Under the pieces are notes generated by a model. That model did no database searches and was not told the DNA's origin. It saw nothing but the letters and a program-made list of their open reading frames with translations. Made by a program: the position numbers and the translations under genes. Below, one piece after another: positions 48,288 to 59,420 of a DNA stretch of 64,000 bases; position 1 is the first letter of the stretch, and every line of letters begins with the position of its first letter. The DNA comes from Vermamoeba vermiformis (lineage: Eukaryota; Tubulinea; Echinamoebida): positions 124,001-188,000 of the forward strand of contig JBEWZL010000246.1 of the NCBI GenBank assembly GCA_045837725.1. Reading direction: 5' to 3'.

Positions 48288-48990
48288 TTAGAATTCAGAT
48301 TCCGAAGCAATTTTCTTCCACGTGGGACGTTCAGATACCAGGTTCCACCATCGAGCAAAATTCTTGTAACTGTTGAGCAGATCCACGTACTCTTTGTCGA
48401 GCTTGTTGTAGAGCAAGAAGGTAAAGGGCATGTAGACTATATCTATAAAGACTAACATTAGAATCAAATAGACTTTAAAAAAGAATGTCCGTAGACATAC
48501 CAGCGAGAGTAAATGTGTCGCCGACAAAGTAAGTGGATGTGGCCAGGTGACGATCAATAACTTCAAGAGCGACCTTCAATCTGTTGGTAGCATCACGCGC
48601 CTTCTCCATGTCACCTGCAAAACCAAACATCTTCGAGAAGATCAATTGCATCGCGACGTCTTCCACGGATCTGAAGTACGATTGTTCGACCGAGATCCAC
48701 TGCTCAATCAGAGCACGAGTACGAGGATCAGCAGGGTATAGAGTGCCTTTCTTATCATATTGAGAAGCAACGTATCGTGAAATAGCGCGGCTCTCGAAGA
48801 GTTGGAGATCTCCATCTTGAAGAACAGGGATTCGACCAAACGGATGTCGAACGAGAGGTTCAGAAGTCTTGAGCTGGTTGAAGGGTACGATGATCATATC
48901 ATATTGAGCTTCTGCTTCATCTAGTGCCATGAGTGCGTAGCGTGTGTGAACGGATCCACGAAGACCAACGAGTTTGAGCTGCTTTGACAT
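48288..48990 (-). CDS. Glutathione S-transferase
   Basis: Two exons joined at LAG|DIVYMP (intron at about 48450-48500). The thioredoxin-like N-terminal domain begins MSKQLKLVGLRGSVHTRYAL and contains HPFGRIPVLQDGDLQLFESR, where the cis-Pro and the Glu/Ser pair bind glutathione. The helical C-terminal domain includes ISRYVASQY and DRHLATSTYFVGDTFTLAG and ends KKIASESEF. Layout and motifs are closest to phi-class enzymes, with a Ser in the N-terminal loop as the probable catalytic residue. It conjugates glutathione to electrophiles in the cytosol. Length, about 215-220 residues, is normal. Confidence 0.9.
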
Positions 48991-49524
48991 TATGATTGGT
49001 TGTTGAGTGCTTGTTTGGTTTGAATTAATACAAACTAACCTAACAATATCGAATATTTATATTTTCTTAATTACCGCCTTCGATTCCATTTATGGTAAGG
49101 AAGGAGAACCAATGTTCAGAGAAAAAAGCGCCGCTGTAAAATCTTTCCTAAAATCCCCTTTCGATCTATAAATATTGTTACTCGAATCATCCTTAGCGCC
49201 GCCAACGGCTTCCGGAAGACAACAAAGAACACAATCGCCAAATCCACAAACTGACGCAGAACCTCTGGTTCTCTAAGTAATAATAAACAATTATTATACC
49301 CTACTAGGCCTCGTCACATTAAATGACGTTCTTGTCAACGGTGTAAAGATATGAATTCATTTTTTCGCTGAATTGTTTTTATTCCGAGCAAACGTAACCA
49401 CAGCCCTAGTTATGGCTTCTAAAAAAGAGCTAACACAAACCGAACCACAACTGGTCCCGTCGGATAACATTACTTTTCTCTTTTATTTCCGAAAAACCAG
49501 GATGTACCTCACACAGCGCAAAAA
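48991..49524. other. Divergent intergenic region
   Basis: About 533 bases between the GST start and the F-box/SNF2 gene, holding both promoters. AT-rich, with no repeat, RNA gene or further frame that I can support. Confidence 0.4.
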
Positions 49525-52358
49525 ATGACTTCAATAGATCAAAAACGAAAGTTTGATATTTCAGCAACAAACGATTCAGATGAAGCAACAGAACCTCAAA
49601 CAAAAAAACAAAAACTCGATCTGACATCCAACAACGACCAAAAATCGTCAAAAAATCAGCAAAATAACGACAATGTAGCTGAAAGTATTGAAGTGCAACT
49701 AGAACTTCCACCAGAAATTTTAGTGTCAATATTTTGTCAACTTGCGCGCGCAGATCTTTCTTGTGCAGGAGCCGTTTGTCAACATTGGTGGCTTGTATCG
49801 AAAGATGAATCATTGGCTTGGTTTCCTCTGAAAACTTTTACCTTTTTAGAAGACACTTATGCTTATTCAATGTATTCACTGTGTGTGTCAGGCGTGAGAG
49901 AGAAGGATCTTTACTTTCCTAACTCGCACCCGGACCGAAAGAAGCTTTATCCCAACGCAGGACCACCAGTTAAACTCAAATCCATAGAATGTCAAAAAGG
50001 AGCGTTTTTCGCAATCGTATGTCTTGCCCAACGGATCGTACTTTCGTTCAAAATTTTTATTGACCGCAGTTTAAATAGCTCACCGACAAACAAGGAAATT
50101 CCGCGGCACTTGCTCTTGATGAAGCCAGTCCCAGATTTAACGAAAACCTTATGGAAGCGTTAAACCACACTGAATATTTTCGGCTCATTTTGTCCGGCGT
50201 TGTGAGCAATAATTCACCAGGCTCGCCAGAATCTTGGAGATATTATATCTCCTATGAAGCAAACTTAAGCAAGTACGTCTCGTTTATTAAAACGTCACCT
50301 CGCTCATGAGTTAATTTTCTACATTGCAAAGGGTTGAACAAAACATTAGAGCAGGGGAAGGAGTTGCGATAGCCATACCATTCAGACAAGTTGCACTGCA
50401 AAAACTTTTGGAGAAGTATCAAGATCCAACATCAATCGACCAATACTTCAAGCCAACGGAGTCTTACTTGCCCACTGTACGTAAAATTCAATCAAACAAT
50501 TACTACGCATTAGATATTTATCTTCATTTCTAGGTTCTTCCTGCCATTACCGAACAGCCTCAATCGTTGACAGGTGTCAAATTGCACAACTATCAAATCA
50601 ACGCAATCAATTGGATGGTCACTACCGAACAAGAGGCTGATGAGAGTAAGTGATTAAAATAAGTCTCAATAAGATAACCCTTCATAACGCACCTGCATTG
50701 TGACAGAGTTCGAAGTGTCTCCGCTGCTTGACACAGGAGTGCCGAACATTTTGGTGAAGTACACGACGCAAGAAGAGAAGCTCGTGTTGTTCGAAAACGC
50801 AAGTGAACACAACTTGGCGTTCAAACCGAAAGGCGGAGTGCTCGCTGATGAAATGGGCCTCGGCAAAACCCTTGAAATGCTTGGCTTGATACTTTCAAAT
50901 CCAATGAATCAAGCGCCGAAGAATGATCCGTACTTTGCGACCAAGGCAACTCTAGGTAAGTAGTCTAGCGCTAAATGACAAAACGAGGCTTAATCTATGA
51001 CCTTTAAGTGCTGTGTCCAAACCATCTTGTTGACCAATGGGTGAAAGAGATTGAAAAACATTCAGAACCAAAATTGAACGTGATTAAAATGCCAACAATT
51101 GCACAAGTCAAGAAGATCAGTTATCAACAAATCATCGATGCTGGTAAGATCTTACCTTGAATGCAACTAAAATAACTTCTAACCGTTCATTAGATGTTGT
51201 TGTTGTGATGTACAACTTGCTCAAAAACAAAAACTATCTTTCGTACCCGAGTCACGGCTCACAAATCAAAATGGACGCTGCAGTACCGCACGATCGCATT
51301 GACCGCATCGATAAATTGCTTGAAGAGCTGAAGGACAAGTCGCCTGAGAAGATCAAAGGAGTGATTCTTGATCACTTTCATTGGCACCGCATTGTCATGG
51401 ATGAAGGTCACGAAGTCATTGGCGATGAGTTCACGATGGGTAGGACTTTCCTAATTTGGTAATTTTGTTCGATCGAAATTAACTTGGCGTTCGTAGATGT
51501 CATCAATTATTTGCAACGAACATTCTCGTGGTACATGAGTGGCACTCCTTTTCCTAAAATGTACGTAGCATTGTTAGTCGGAAGGAAATATTAATTGTTC
51601 CGCTCTGTCAATAGACAGGCACTAGAAGGAGTTAGAACGTTTTTGGACATTTTTGTAGAGCGAACAATTTCTCTTCACGACGACTTCATTCCAGGACATG
51701 ATAAGTTTACTCGTGACAATTGGGTTGATCATTTTTGTCGGCCTTTGACCGAGGTTTGCGTAGAGTAAGAAATTTCAACCATGCGAACAGATGTTTTGTA
51801 ATCTCCTGACTCTGATTTTTTTAATAGGAGCGTGTTGAATCAGTTTTTGATGGATAACTTGGTCTGGCGCAATACCAATGTAAGCTTTTTCGACTGAGGC
51901 TTTGTTGATGGCGTCCTAGATGTTATTTTATTTTCCTAATTTTGCGTGATATCGCCTAACTAACTCGATGTCTCAGCAACGTGTACAAGAAGAACAAAGC
52001 ACTCAAGAAGTTCAAAGCCGATGAGTCAGACGTGCAAGTGATTCTTTTGAGCTTGAGTAAAGCTGCGTCAGGAACCAACTTGATTGAAGCGAGTCACGTG
52101 CTCTTGATGGGTATGAAATTTCATTAGCCAATCATTTTGAAGCCCACTAATGCTATGATTATAGACCCAATGACAGGCACAAAAGAAGAAGCACAAGCGT
52201 ACGAGAATCAAGCGATTGGACGAGAACAACGACAAGGTCAAACTAAGCCAGTGACAGTGGTGCGGTTTGTGATCAAAAACACGATTGAACACGAGTTCTA
52301 TATTCGCAACACTGGCCAGTGTGTTGAACAGAAGTCACTCAAAGCTCGTTCGAAGTAG
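49525..52358 (+). CDS. F-box protein fused to a shortened SNF2-type ATPase
   Basis: The N-terminus is polar with a basic cluster (TKKQKLD), followed by an F-box at about residues 60-105 (LELPPEILVSIFCQLARADL, then GAVCQHWWLVSK). The SNF2 first lobe is clear: YQINAINWM, motif I GVLADEMGLGKTLEML, motif Ia region VLCPNHLVDQWVKEI, motif II VMDEGHE, motif III MSGTPF. The second lobe is represented only by its end: VILLSLSKAASGTNLIEASH and NQAIGREQRQGQTKPV (motifs V and VI). The expected region around motif IV is absent, and the join near 51880-51980 has no simple in-frame solution. A cryptic 26-base exon at about 51920 is possible. About eleven introns. Plants have F-box/SNF2 fusions of similar order. 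It may be a degenerate ATPase or a damaged gene. Confidence 0.7.
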
Positions 52359-52635
52359 CGGCTTTGGTACTTTGATCGCAAATAACAATAACAATTAATT
52401 GAGCTTTATCATAAATCGGGATTTAGCCAAAGACACTTTTAAATAATCACGCATATAAATTCTTCGGTGAAGCGCACGAAAACCCGCTGTCTTATTGCCA
52501 ATAAAGTTCTTGGCCGTTTGTGACATCGAAATATACAGGGATAGGAGCTAATATAGATATTAATTAGCGCTCTATTGTAACAAGATGTTCGTTAACCGAA
52601 TTCTAGCACAATAGTCACTGGCCGTAAAAATTTAT

Positions 52636-53253
52636 TTAGAATCCAGTGCAAGTAGCAATAAAAGGTAAGGGGAAACTAGGATGCATGGTGCATGTGTTAG
52701 TGGGGATATTGACAGACTGACCAAGCTGTTGGCAATTGGCACCTTGGTAGAGATTCAGCGTAGCGGATCCGTCTTTGGAGCAGGAAATGTAGACCGATTG
52801 GTAAGGATTAGAAGATGAATAAATGACGCTATTATGGCACTGATTGATAGACGAGGCTGCAATATAATATGGATCTCCGGGGCAATCTTTTTCCATGTAA
52901 AATTGCAAAGTGCCGTAGCTCGATCCATAGACAGAGTAGTCGGGAGCGCCAGAAGAGCAAGTAAGATAAAGATTCTTATTGCACTCGCCCATAGACTGAA
53001 CGATACCCACTTTGCAAGTAGAGCACGTCGGAGATCCTCTGCAATTGTATTCGGTGTATTCTGAGCCTGAGCAACTGCCGTAGTTGGTAGATCCCCATAA
53101 ACTGTAGCAAGATCCAGTAAAGTAGGTGCCCCAGCCTTCAATAGTAGTGCCGTTGCATCTTCTATTCAAAAGCCAAGTAGATTCGACCGACGAGATCGAG
53201 GCAAAAATAAAGACGGCGGAGAAAATGAGTGAGGCAATCGAAAAGATCTTCAT
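52636..53253 (-). CDS. Secreted cysteine-rich protein, family member 2
   Basis: An intronless frame of 205 residues. The signal peptide is MKIFSIASLIFSAVFIFASI, and the mature part starts near STWLLNRRCNG. There are about 16 cysteines, including a CSTCK cluster, many Ser/Tyr/Gly residues, and the closing segment NTCTMHPSFPLPFIATCTGF. Layout, the TW at the mature start and Cys spacing agree with the gene at 19881-20519 on the other strand, 32 kb away, though overall identity is low. No family recognised. Confidence 0.75.
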   Translation of the reverse strand: MKIFSIASLIFSAVFIFASISSVESTWLLNRRCNGTTIEGWGTYFTGSCYSLWGSTNYGSCSGSEYTEYNCRGSPTCSTCKVGIVQSMGECNKNLYLTCSSGAPDYSVYGSSYGTLQFYMEKDCPGDPYYIAASSINQCHNSVIYSSSNPYQSVYISCSKDGSATLNLYQGANCQQLGQSVNIPTNTCTMHPSFPLPFIATCTGF

Positions 53254-54176
53254 TTGTGGTTATCTGTTTCTAATTTTAAGTAAATTAAATTCGTTTTTAT
53301 GCCTAAACCATAACTTACATTCTTTCAATTTCCGTCTTTTGAGGTCTTATTAATTTTCTTATTTTCGTTTTGGTGCGCAAAACGTCAGTCGCCTCTTTTG
53401 CTTTCGCAATTTTGATTTTTTGACGGGACAAATTGTCCGGATTGTTACATCCAAGCGTCCCATTATCACTTGGGGCTGCATACAACCTGATAATATTCGC
53501 GTTAGAAAGGATAGGATCAGTCACGGTTTTTTTGGTAGCTAAAACATTATTTGTATTTATTTGTTTTTAACGCCAAGTTTAGTATTACCGTTTTAACTAA
53601 TGGATAGCACACCATTACCACTTATAGAGTACACTCGACTTGAGCGTTCGTAACTTGGATCGCAGCGGTGCAGTATACGAGATTTTGTTTGTACAAGCAA
53701 GTGAAGAATGTTTAATAATATTACTATTTAACGCGATTCGAAAATCGAAAATGGGAATCTTATTATTAGAATTTTAGTGGTTGACAGGTAAGATATTTTG
53801 ATCAGATATTTGTTTTCACGTGAAAAATTCAAAATAATGTCGGAGAAACTACGCGCTCGAGCAAACTTATTAAAATAGATTTTTCTGGCTATGAAAATAA
53901 TAATAATAATTGTGTTAGAGCAAAATTTATACTAATCGATTAAATCATCTTCTGTAGCCAGCATTATTTTAATAACCAAGTATAATACTTACAAATGTGC
54001 CCAATTACTCTATTCTGTCTTTTATCATCGGCGACTGAATAGTTTTACGCCGCGAAAGTTCCAGAAGATCACGACCGGCAAACAAAATACCGTGCCGGCC
54101 GCGTTTTTTCCCTTATTCAGCCTCGTTATTGTAAATAGAAGCGTATTAATACCATACCGCATATTTATTAAGAATA
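53254..54176. other. Long intergenic region, no confident gene
   Basis: About 920 bases. A minus-strand frame 53315-53524 lacks support. The rest is AT-rich, including AATAATAATAATAAT near 53890-53910. The promoters of the Cys-rich gene (minus) and the first aquaporin (plus) should lie here. Confidence 0.4.
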
Positions 54177-55562
54177 ATGACAACACGGCACAGAAAAAAG
54201 AAAGAAGCAGATCCGAAGAAAGAATCTGGCGGCGACAGCTCAAGCTCGTCAAAAGAGCTTGGAAAGGGAGAATTTAGAGCAGGAATAATTCGATATACTC
54301 GAAAAGCAGGCCACGTAGCGCCTGTGAGACTCGACTTTGGATTTCAAGAAGTCCGATCGCGCGGGATTTGGCTCTCGCTCATTATAGAATTCGTTGGAAC
54401 ATTACTACAAACGTTTATATCATGTGGTACTGTAATAGCGGCACTTAACTATGGATACAACCCACCTACAGTAGCAATAGCGATAATTCATACAATTTTA
54501 ATACCAATATTTATTTATGCGACCGCTGCAGCTTCAGGTGGTCATATAAATCCTACTATATCCATGGCTACTGTAGCTACGAGATTAATGTCTCCTACAA
54601 GGTAATTACTTTCAGATCGGATCTTCGTGTCACGAAAATAAATCTTATTAATAAATTATATAAAATAGGGGAGTGTTGTATATATGCGCACAAGCGGCTG
54701 GAGCTATTGTAGGTGCTGAATTTATTAAATTATGTGTTGGTAAGTATACCAAATTTGGATGTGCCGATCTGATCGAACTTTACACAGGCCCGGAAGTAGC
54801 AGCAGCCACACAAATAGGAAGATGTACAATAGGCGATAAAATGAATCCTTGGGGCGCATATGGATTCGAAACAATTAGCACTTGGTTCATGTTATTCATC
54901 GCTTTCGGAACCGCACTGGATCCGCGTCAACGAGAAGTTTATGGCCCAGTATTACCTCCTTTTATGATATCTGTGTGCATTGGTACGTATTTCGACTATA
55001 TTTAGGTTACACGTCCATTACATCGGGAAATTTACGTGACACCCAAATTTGACACTTTGACACGTGTCACGTAATTTTTTCACGGCCAATTTTTTTGCAC
55101 AAATCAACGAGAAAATATCTTTGGCAATACAACCCCTTTTACGCAAACGATATGTGAAGTTTAGATTAATCACTTCAAAAATTATCGTACTGACCAACCC
55201 CTGCAGGCATGGTCATTTTTATCGGCGGTGGAATTATACCAGGCTACAGTGGACCAATCATGAACCCAGCACGATGTTTCGGTCCTGCAGTCGTAATGGA
55301 CAATTTTGAAGGGCAATTAGTGTACTGGTTCGGACCTCTCTCCGCGAGTATTTTGACAGCAGTTGTTTATTGGGCCGTGCCTCCGCAACACGTGGCAATT
55401 TGTCAGCAAAAGAAAGAAGAAAAAGAAAAACAACGACAGCTGCACCATCACCAGCACCAACATAACGGTCATAATCATCACGATGCTGACGGAAATACTG
55501 AGGGTAATACTGTCACTATTGATATGGAATTAATTAATGCCGAAAAGGAAACTACTGTGTAA
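54177..55562 (+). CDS. Aquaporin-like MIP channel, divergent, His-rich tail
   Basis: Exons 54177-54601, 54669-54982 and 55207-55562 join in frame. There is a charged N-terminus of about 60 residues (KKKEADPKKESGGDSSSSSK). The first pore loop reads SGGHINPTIS, so NPT replaces the canonical NPA. The second reads GPIMNPARCFGP, with NPA and the selectivity-filter Arg present. Six hydrophobic segments can be counted. The C-terminus is a cytosolic tail with a Lys/Glu run and a His cluster (HHHQHQHNGHNHHD). Probable water or small-solute channel. The first ATG of the first exon is used. Confidence 0.85.
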
Positions 55563-55699
55563 TATAATGTTAAAAATTTTAACTCCGAACTTCTCTTGAT
55601 TCACCAAATTTCAGAAAGCATCCAATCAAGTTCGACTAACTTAGTTAAAAATGGTTAAGTGTTCTTCGCAACAAATTGCTAGTAAACTTTCGCACTTTT

Positions 55700-57187
55700 T
55701 TATATCATGATAGTTAATACCCCAAATAGTATCGTCATCAAAATATTGACGCAGGTGATTGAAGATCCAGATACGGCTGTACCCAGAACAGCTTCGGTCT
55801 TGCAACCATAAGCATCAGTAGCAGTCAATGTCTGGGTCTTTGAGTCGTAGTTGAACGTGAACGGTTCGTTGGATCCGACAATTGTTTGAGAATCGGAGTT
55901 GAACGAGGCATCATCTGTAATTATGAAAATTAAGAATAGCCTTAATAATATGATATAATAGAGTAACTTACTAACAACGACATCAAAGCTCGTTCGTTTG
56001 ACAACACAGTTGTTCATCCATGTTTCGAGTGTGAAGGTGCCTGATTCGCTCATTGTGAATGACGAGCCAATCATGCATGTGCGGCTGTTCTCGGTTCACA
56101 AGTGTCAGTCAGTGTCGATCAAACTGACAAGTGCACCAAGTCCCCAACACTGTACTTGCAAACGCTTCAGCAGGTTGCGAGTCAATCCATTGGGCTGTTG
56201 ACACTGCCTGATCGACATCAAAGTTCAAACTGATAAAGTACGCGAATGCTACTGTCTGACCTGCGCAATAAACGGTGATTGGCAATAATATCACATGCCT
56301 GCTTTGAGACTGAACGTCTCTGCCGATGTACTCAGCGTGAAACAGTCTAGATTATTCGCCGCTGTCACTGCGATTCGACCGTACTAGGCATTCGAAGGTA
56401 AGTCATTTGATCCAGATCCGTACTAGAATAACAACGACAGCGTTAAATTCGTCTCAAAATGTCTTATTAAATAGCAAGAAAGTACGTACTAGATTTGATA
56501 ACGATCAGCGACACTTTGTGGGTGCACAAACACTTGTACTGCCCATAGACTGGAGGTCCAATAATTGATCACAACGTCGCTCTCTGCTTTAATAAACTGC
56601 ACCACACGAGCCCAATTCGCTGAAGGGCCTTCATAGAGATAATTACGTTAGATGACCAAGAGTCACGAAAGACAGTAATAGAACTTACTGCTTGGCACGT
56701 AAAGTTGTTGCCAAAAGGTAACGTTGTATTGAGCCAAATTGAAGGTATTCCAATGCCCATGTTCTTGAGGCAAGATAGGTCCTGGGCCGTCTACCAACGT
56801 CTCATTGTCTTTTCCGCAAGTGCGTCTCAATTTTCCGTAGTTGTTGCTGAAGTACTCTCCGTTGACTAAGGGTGCCAAGTAATAAGCAAATGCTTGTTGG
56901 TCTGCACTGATAGGCCCGATCTCCAGTTCAGTACTATCAGGCGCCCAATGCCATTGAAATCCGCTGAAATTAAAAGAAATCGTCTGGATCTGATTGTCGC
57001 TGTCAACGATAGATCTGTTATAATATCCAAACGACTGGCCGTTTAAGTATATTGGCTCGGAATATGCATCTGCTCCATTAGTGGGCACTCCATCGAACAG
57101 ATCGACACACGGAACTGCCGTTTGCGCAAAGCAGCTGTTGCCGAACAAAAATAACACCACAACACTGATCAAATACAGTTTGTCCAT
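55700..57187 (-). CDS. Secreted GPI-type surface protein, gene model partly unresolved
   Basis: The start at 57187 gives a signal peptide (MDKLYLISVVVLFLFGNSCF). The first exon (to about 56691) and the second (SPSANWARVVQFIKAESDVV, to about 56495) join cleanly. After that, coding pieces are recognisable (GRIAVTAANNLDCFTLSTSA; GQTVAFAYFISLNFDVDQAV; MIGSSFTMSESGTFTLETW; then NSDSQTIVGSNEPFTFNYDS) but their joins need weak donors such as GTGTTG, or a GC donor. The C-terminus is hydrophobic (VNILMTILFGVLTIMI), as for a GPI signal. Either splicing is unusual or the gene is eroding. No family recognised. It lies just downstream of the kelch/EGF gene on the same strand. Confidence 0.5.
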
Positions 57188-57382
57188 TCGTTGGTATTGT
57201 GTTGTGCAATAAGATGAGATAGCTGGTCGATAATTTGGTTTTTTTTAGCGTTCACAAACGAACGGGACAGTCCTGTCTCACTGAAATTCCGGTAGTCTTT
57301 ACCGGTCGCTAATGTTACTACGTACAGTCGACACGGGGCTTGAATAAAAATCATTCTAAGATGAGCAGCGCAAAGAGTGTAT

Positions 57383-59006
57383 TTATGCTAACAGAGCAGC
57401 AATGAAGATCCATACGACGGATCCGAGTAAACGAGAGACATTTGAAGTGGCACTCTTTGGGGCCTTAGTAGTAGAGACCGGCGGTAACGCACAAGTGAAT
57501 CCGTCTCCTTGATAGCCTTGTTTGCATTGACATGAATAACCGAACAGTTCATCGATGCAATCAGCATTTGCGTCGCACTTCTGAGCTGTTGTTGCGCACT
57601 GGTTCTGAGGAATGAACCAGATGTCTTTTAAAAGAGGAATAAATCTATCGTCAAAAGATCCACCGTGAATGTAAACATCGCCGTCAAAGTTCAATCCTGA
57701 TTGCGATGCGAATCCACCAACCGCAGGACGAGTAGATCCAGCTTCGCGACGAGTGACATACACTCCTGGAGTATAGGACTCGGAGATGTTGCCGTAAAGC
57801 AGCTTGAATTGGTTAAGAGTGACGTTGTACAGCCAGATCGTTTGCATGCCATAGTTGTAGCCGAATCCAGTGATGAGCATGAATGTGCCGTCTCTGCGGT
57901 TGATGAAATTTCCCATACTTACAGAAGGTATGTTGTCGGGGTCAAAGTCATTCGCACTAGCAACATTTGGCGGGACTACGCTGAAATTACCAAATTTGTG
58001 TTTCCACGTGTCAGAGCGAGTGTCGTACATCCAAAGATCACCCAAATTGCCCTCGCCTCCGTAGCACCATACTTTGTCATCTTCGTCAATATCGCAGTTG
58101 GCATCGTAAAATCCAGCGAAGTACGTAGCGTTGCTCGAAGCATCTCCAGAAGGTATTTTATCGCCCGAGACGAATCTCCACAGCTTTGAAGTGGTGTTGA
58201 AGTGCCACACATTGTTGGCGACGACGTTGTTTGTCATGCCGCAGATGAGCCATAAATTGTTGTGCGAGTCAGTCTGCAAGTTGCCTCCGCGGTTTCCAGG
58301 CCACACGTCAGCAGCAGCTTGTCCGGGGTTGGCGCCAAAGCTCGCACTTTGACTTTCATTGCTTGAGCCTTGAATGCGAACCCAATTCCATGAAGAAGTG
58401 TTGAACATCCACAGCTCGCTAAACTTGTTTAATGTCCAAATGTTATCGTTCGAGTCGATAGATGTGCCTGCATATGCCAATTCTCCGGGACAATTCAGCT
58501 CGGACTCAACTCCGATTTCGCCAGGGTTGTAGTTGTCGTCGCTACTGGTGTTTGCCGGCTTCCAAACCCAACGGTACTTGTCCGCGGTTGGATTGTAATT
58601 CCAAACGCCAAAACTGACATAAGGAGTGCCCTGGTCATCATAATTAAAGTTTCCGCCGACAATCCACAAAGTTTTGTTCGAGTCCATCAATACTGCTGCC
58701 CAAGCTCTGGTACCAACGGCAACATCGCTTGTGAACCACACACCTCTATCAGCAGCAGAGAAAGGTTCATAAACGGCTCCGTCGCTTGCTAAACAAATAA
58801 AATTGAATTTAGCGGTTGGGATGAATGTTTAGTAATTCAGAATCTTTTGATATATATTTAATTATTTTTAATGCTGTCTATTACGAATATTACAAGATAT
58901 ACTTACTGTAGTTTGCGGGAGCAAGCCAAATCTGCTCAAACGAATCAGCCGAAGCGATACCAATCGCCAAGCATGAACAAAGTACAATACGCAATATATT
59001 TACCAT
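57383..59006 (-). CDS. Secreted kelch-repeat protein with EGF-like domain and GPI-type tail
   Basis: A short first exon at 59006 encodes the signal peptide (MVNILRIVLCSCLAIGIASA). One long exon then carries kelch-type blades: NKTLWIVGGNFNYDDQGTPY, DSNDNIWTLNKFSELWMFNT, DSHNNLWLICGMTNN, EDDKVWCYGGEGNLGDLWMY and VYIHGGSFDDRF. This repeated WxxGG/LWMY/NxxSW pattern is typical of kelch propellers. Next comes an EGF-like module with six cysteines (CATTAQKCDANADCIDELF, CQCKQGYQGDGFTC), then a Ser/Thr-rich link and a hydrophobic tail (LLGSVVWIFIAALLA). A surface receptor or adhesin role is likely. Confidence 0.85.
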
Positions 59007-59420
59007 GTTGATTGTGGTAATGTATCTCAAATCTCAATGGGAGAATGAATTTTTTGTTTCTACTGTCAATAGCATGTCAACGAAAGCTTTTTCAGCCAAT
59101 CCCAATCCCAATCTTCATTTCGGAGATTTCATTAGATCGATCGATCAAAGAAAGCAATTATCTGAGGTTATTGTGGTTATACCTCTTACTGCTTGTTCTG
59201 CGACTGCACGGATTCGCGTAGTGTTGGAGGCTGAAGGAAAAGTAACAATTACTTAACCGAAGATAGCAATCGTAAATAAATATATATAATAATAACATCG
59301 ATGGATGTATTCTACTACTACTAAAACAATAATTTATTTTGGCAAATTAAACACAAGCGGTGCGTTGATTTGACGATCGCTTTGACTCAAACTGGAATTG
59401 CGATACCTCTGTAGGGTTTC
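59007..59420. other. Spacer between two minus-strand genes
   Basis: About 413 bases. A plus-strand 83-codon frame (59005-59256) begins inside the start region of the kelch/EGF gene and has no splice or family support. The stretch should hold the kelch/EGF promoter and the 3' end of the CAP gene. Confidence 0.4.

Noticed and set aside
59005-59256. Plus-strand 83-codon frame upstream of the kelch/EGF gene
   Set aside because: It starts inside the opposite-strand start region and shows no family or splice evidence; more likely promoter sequence.
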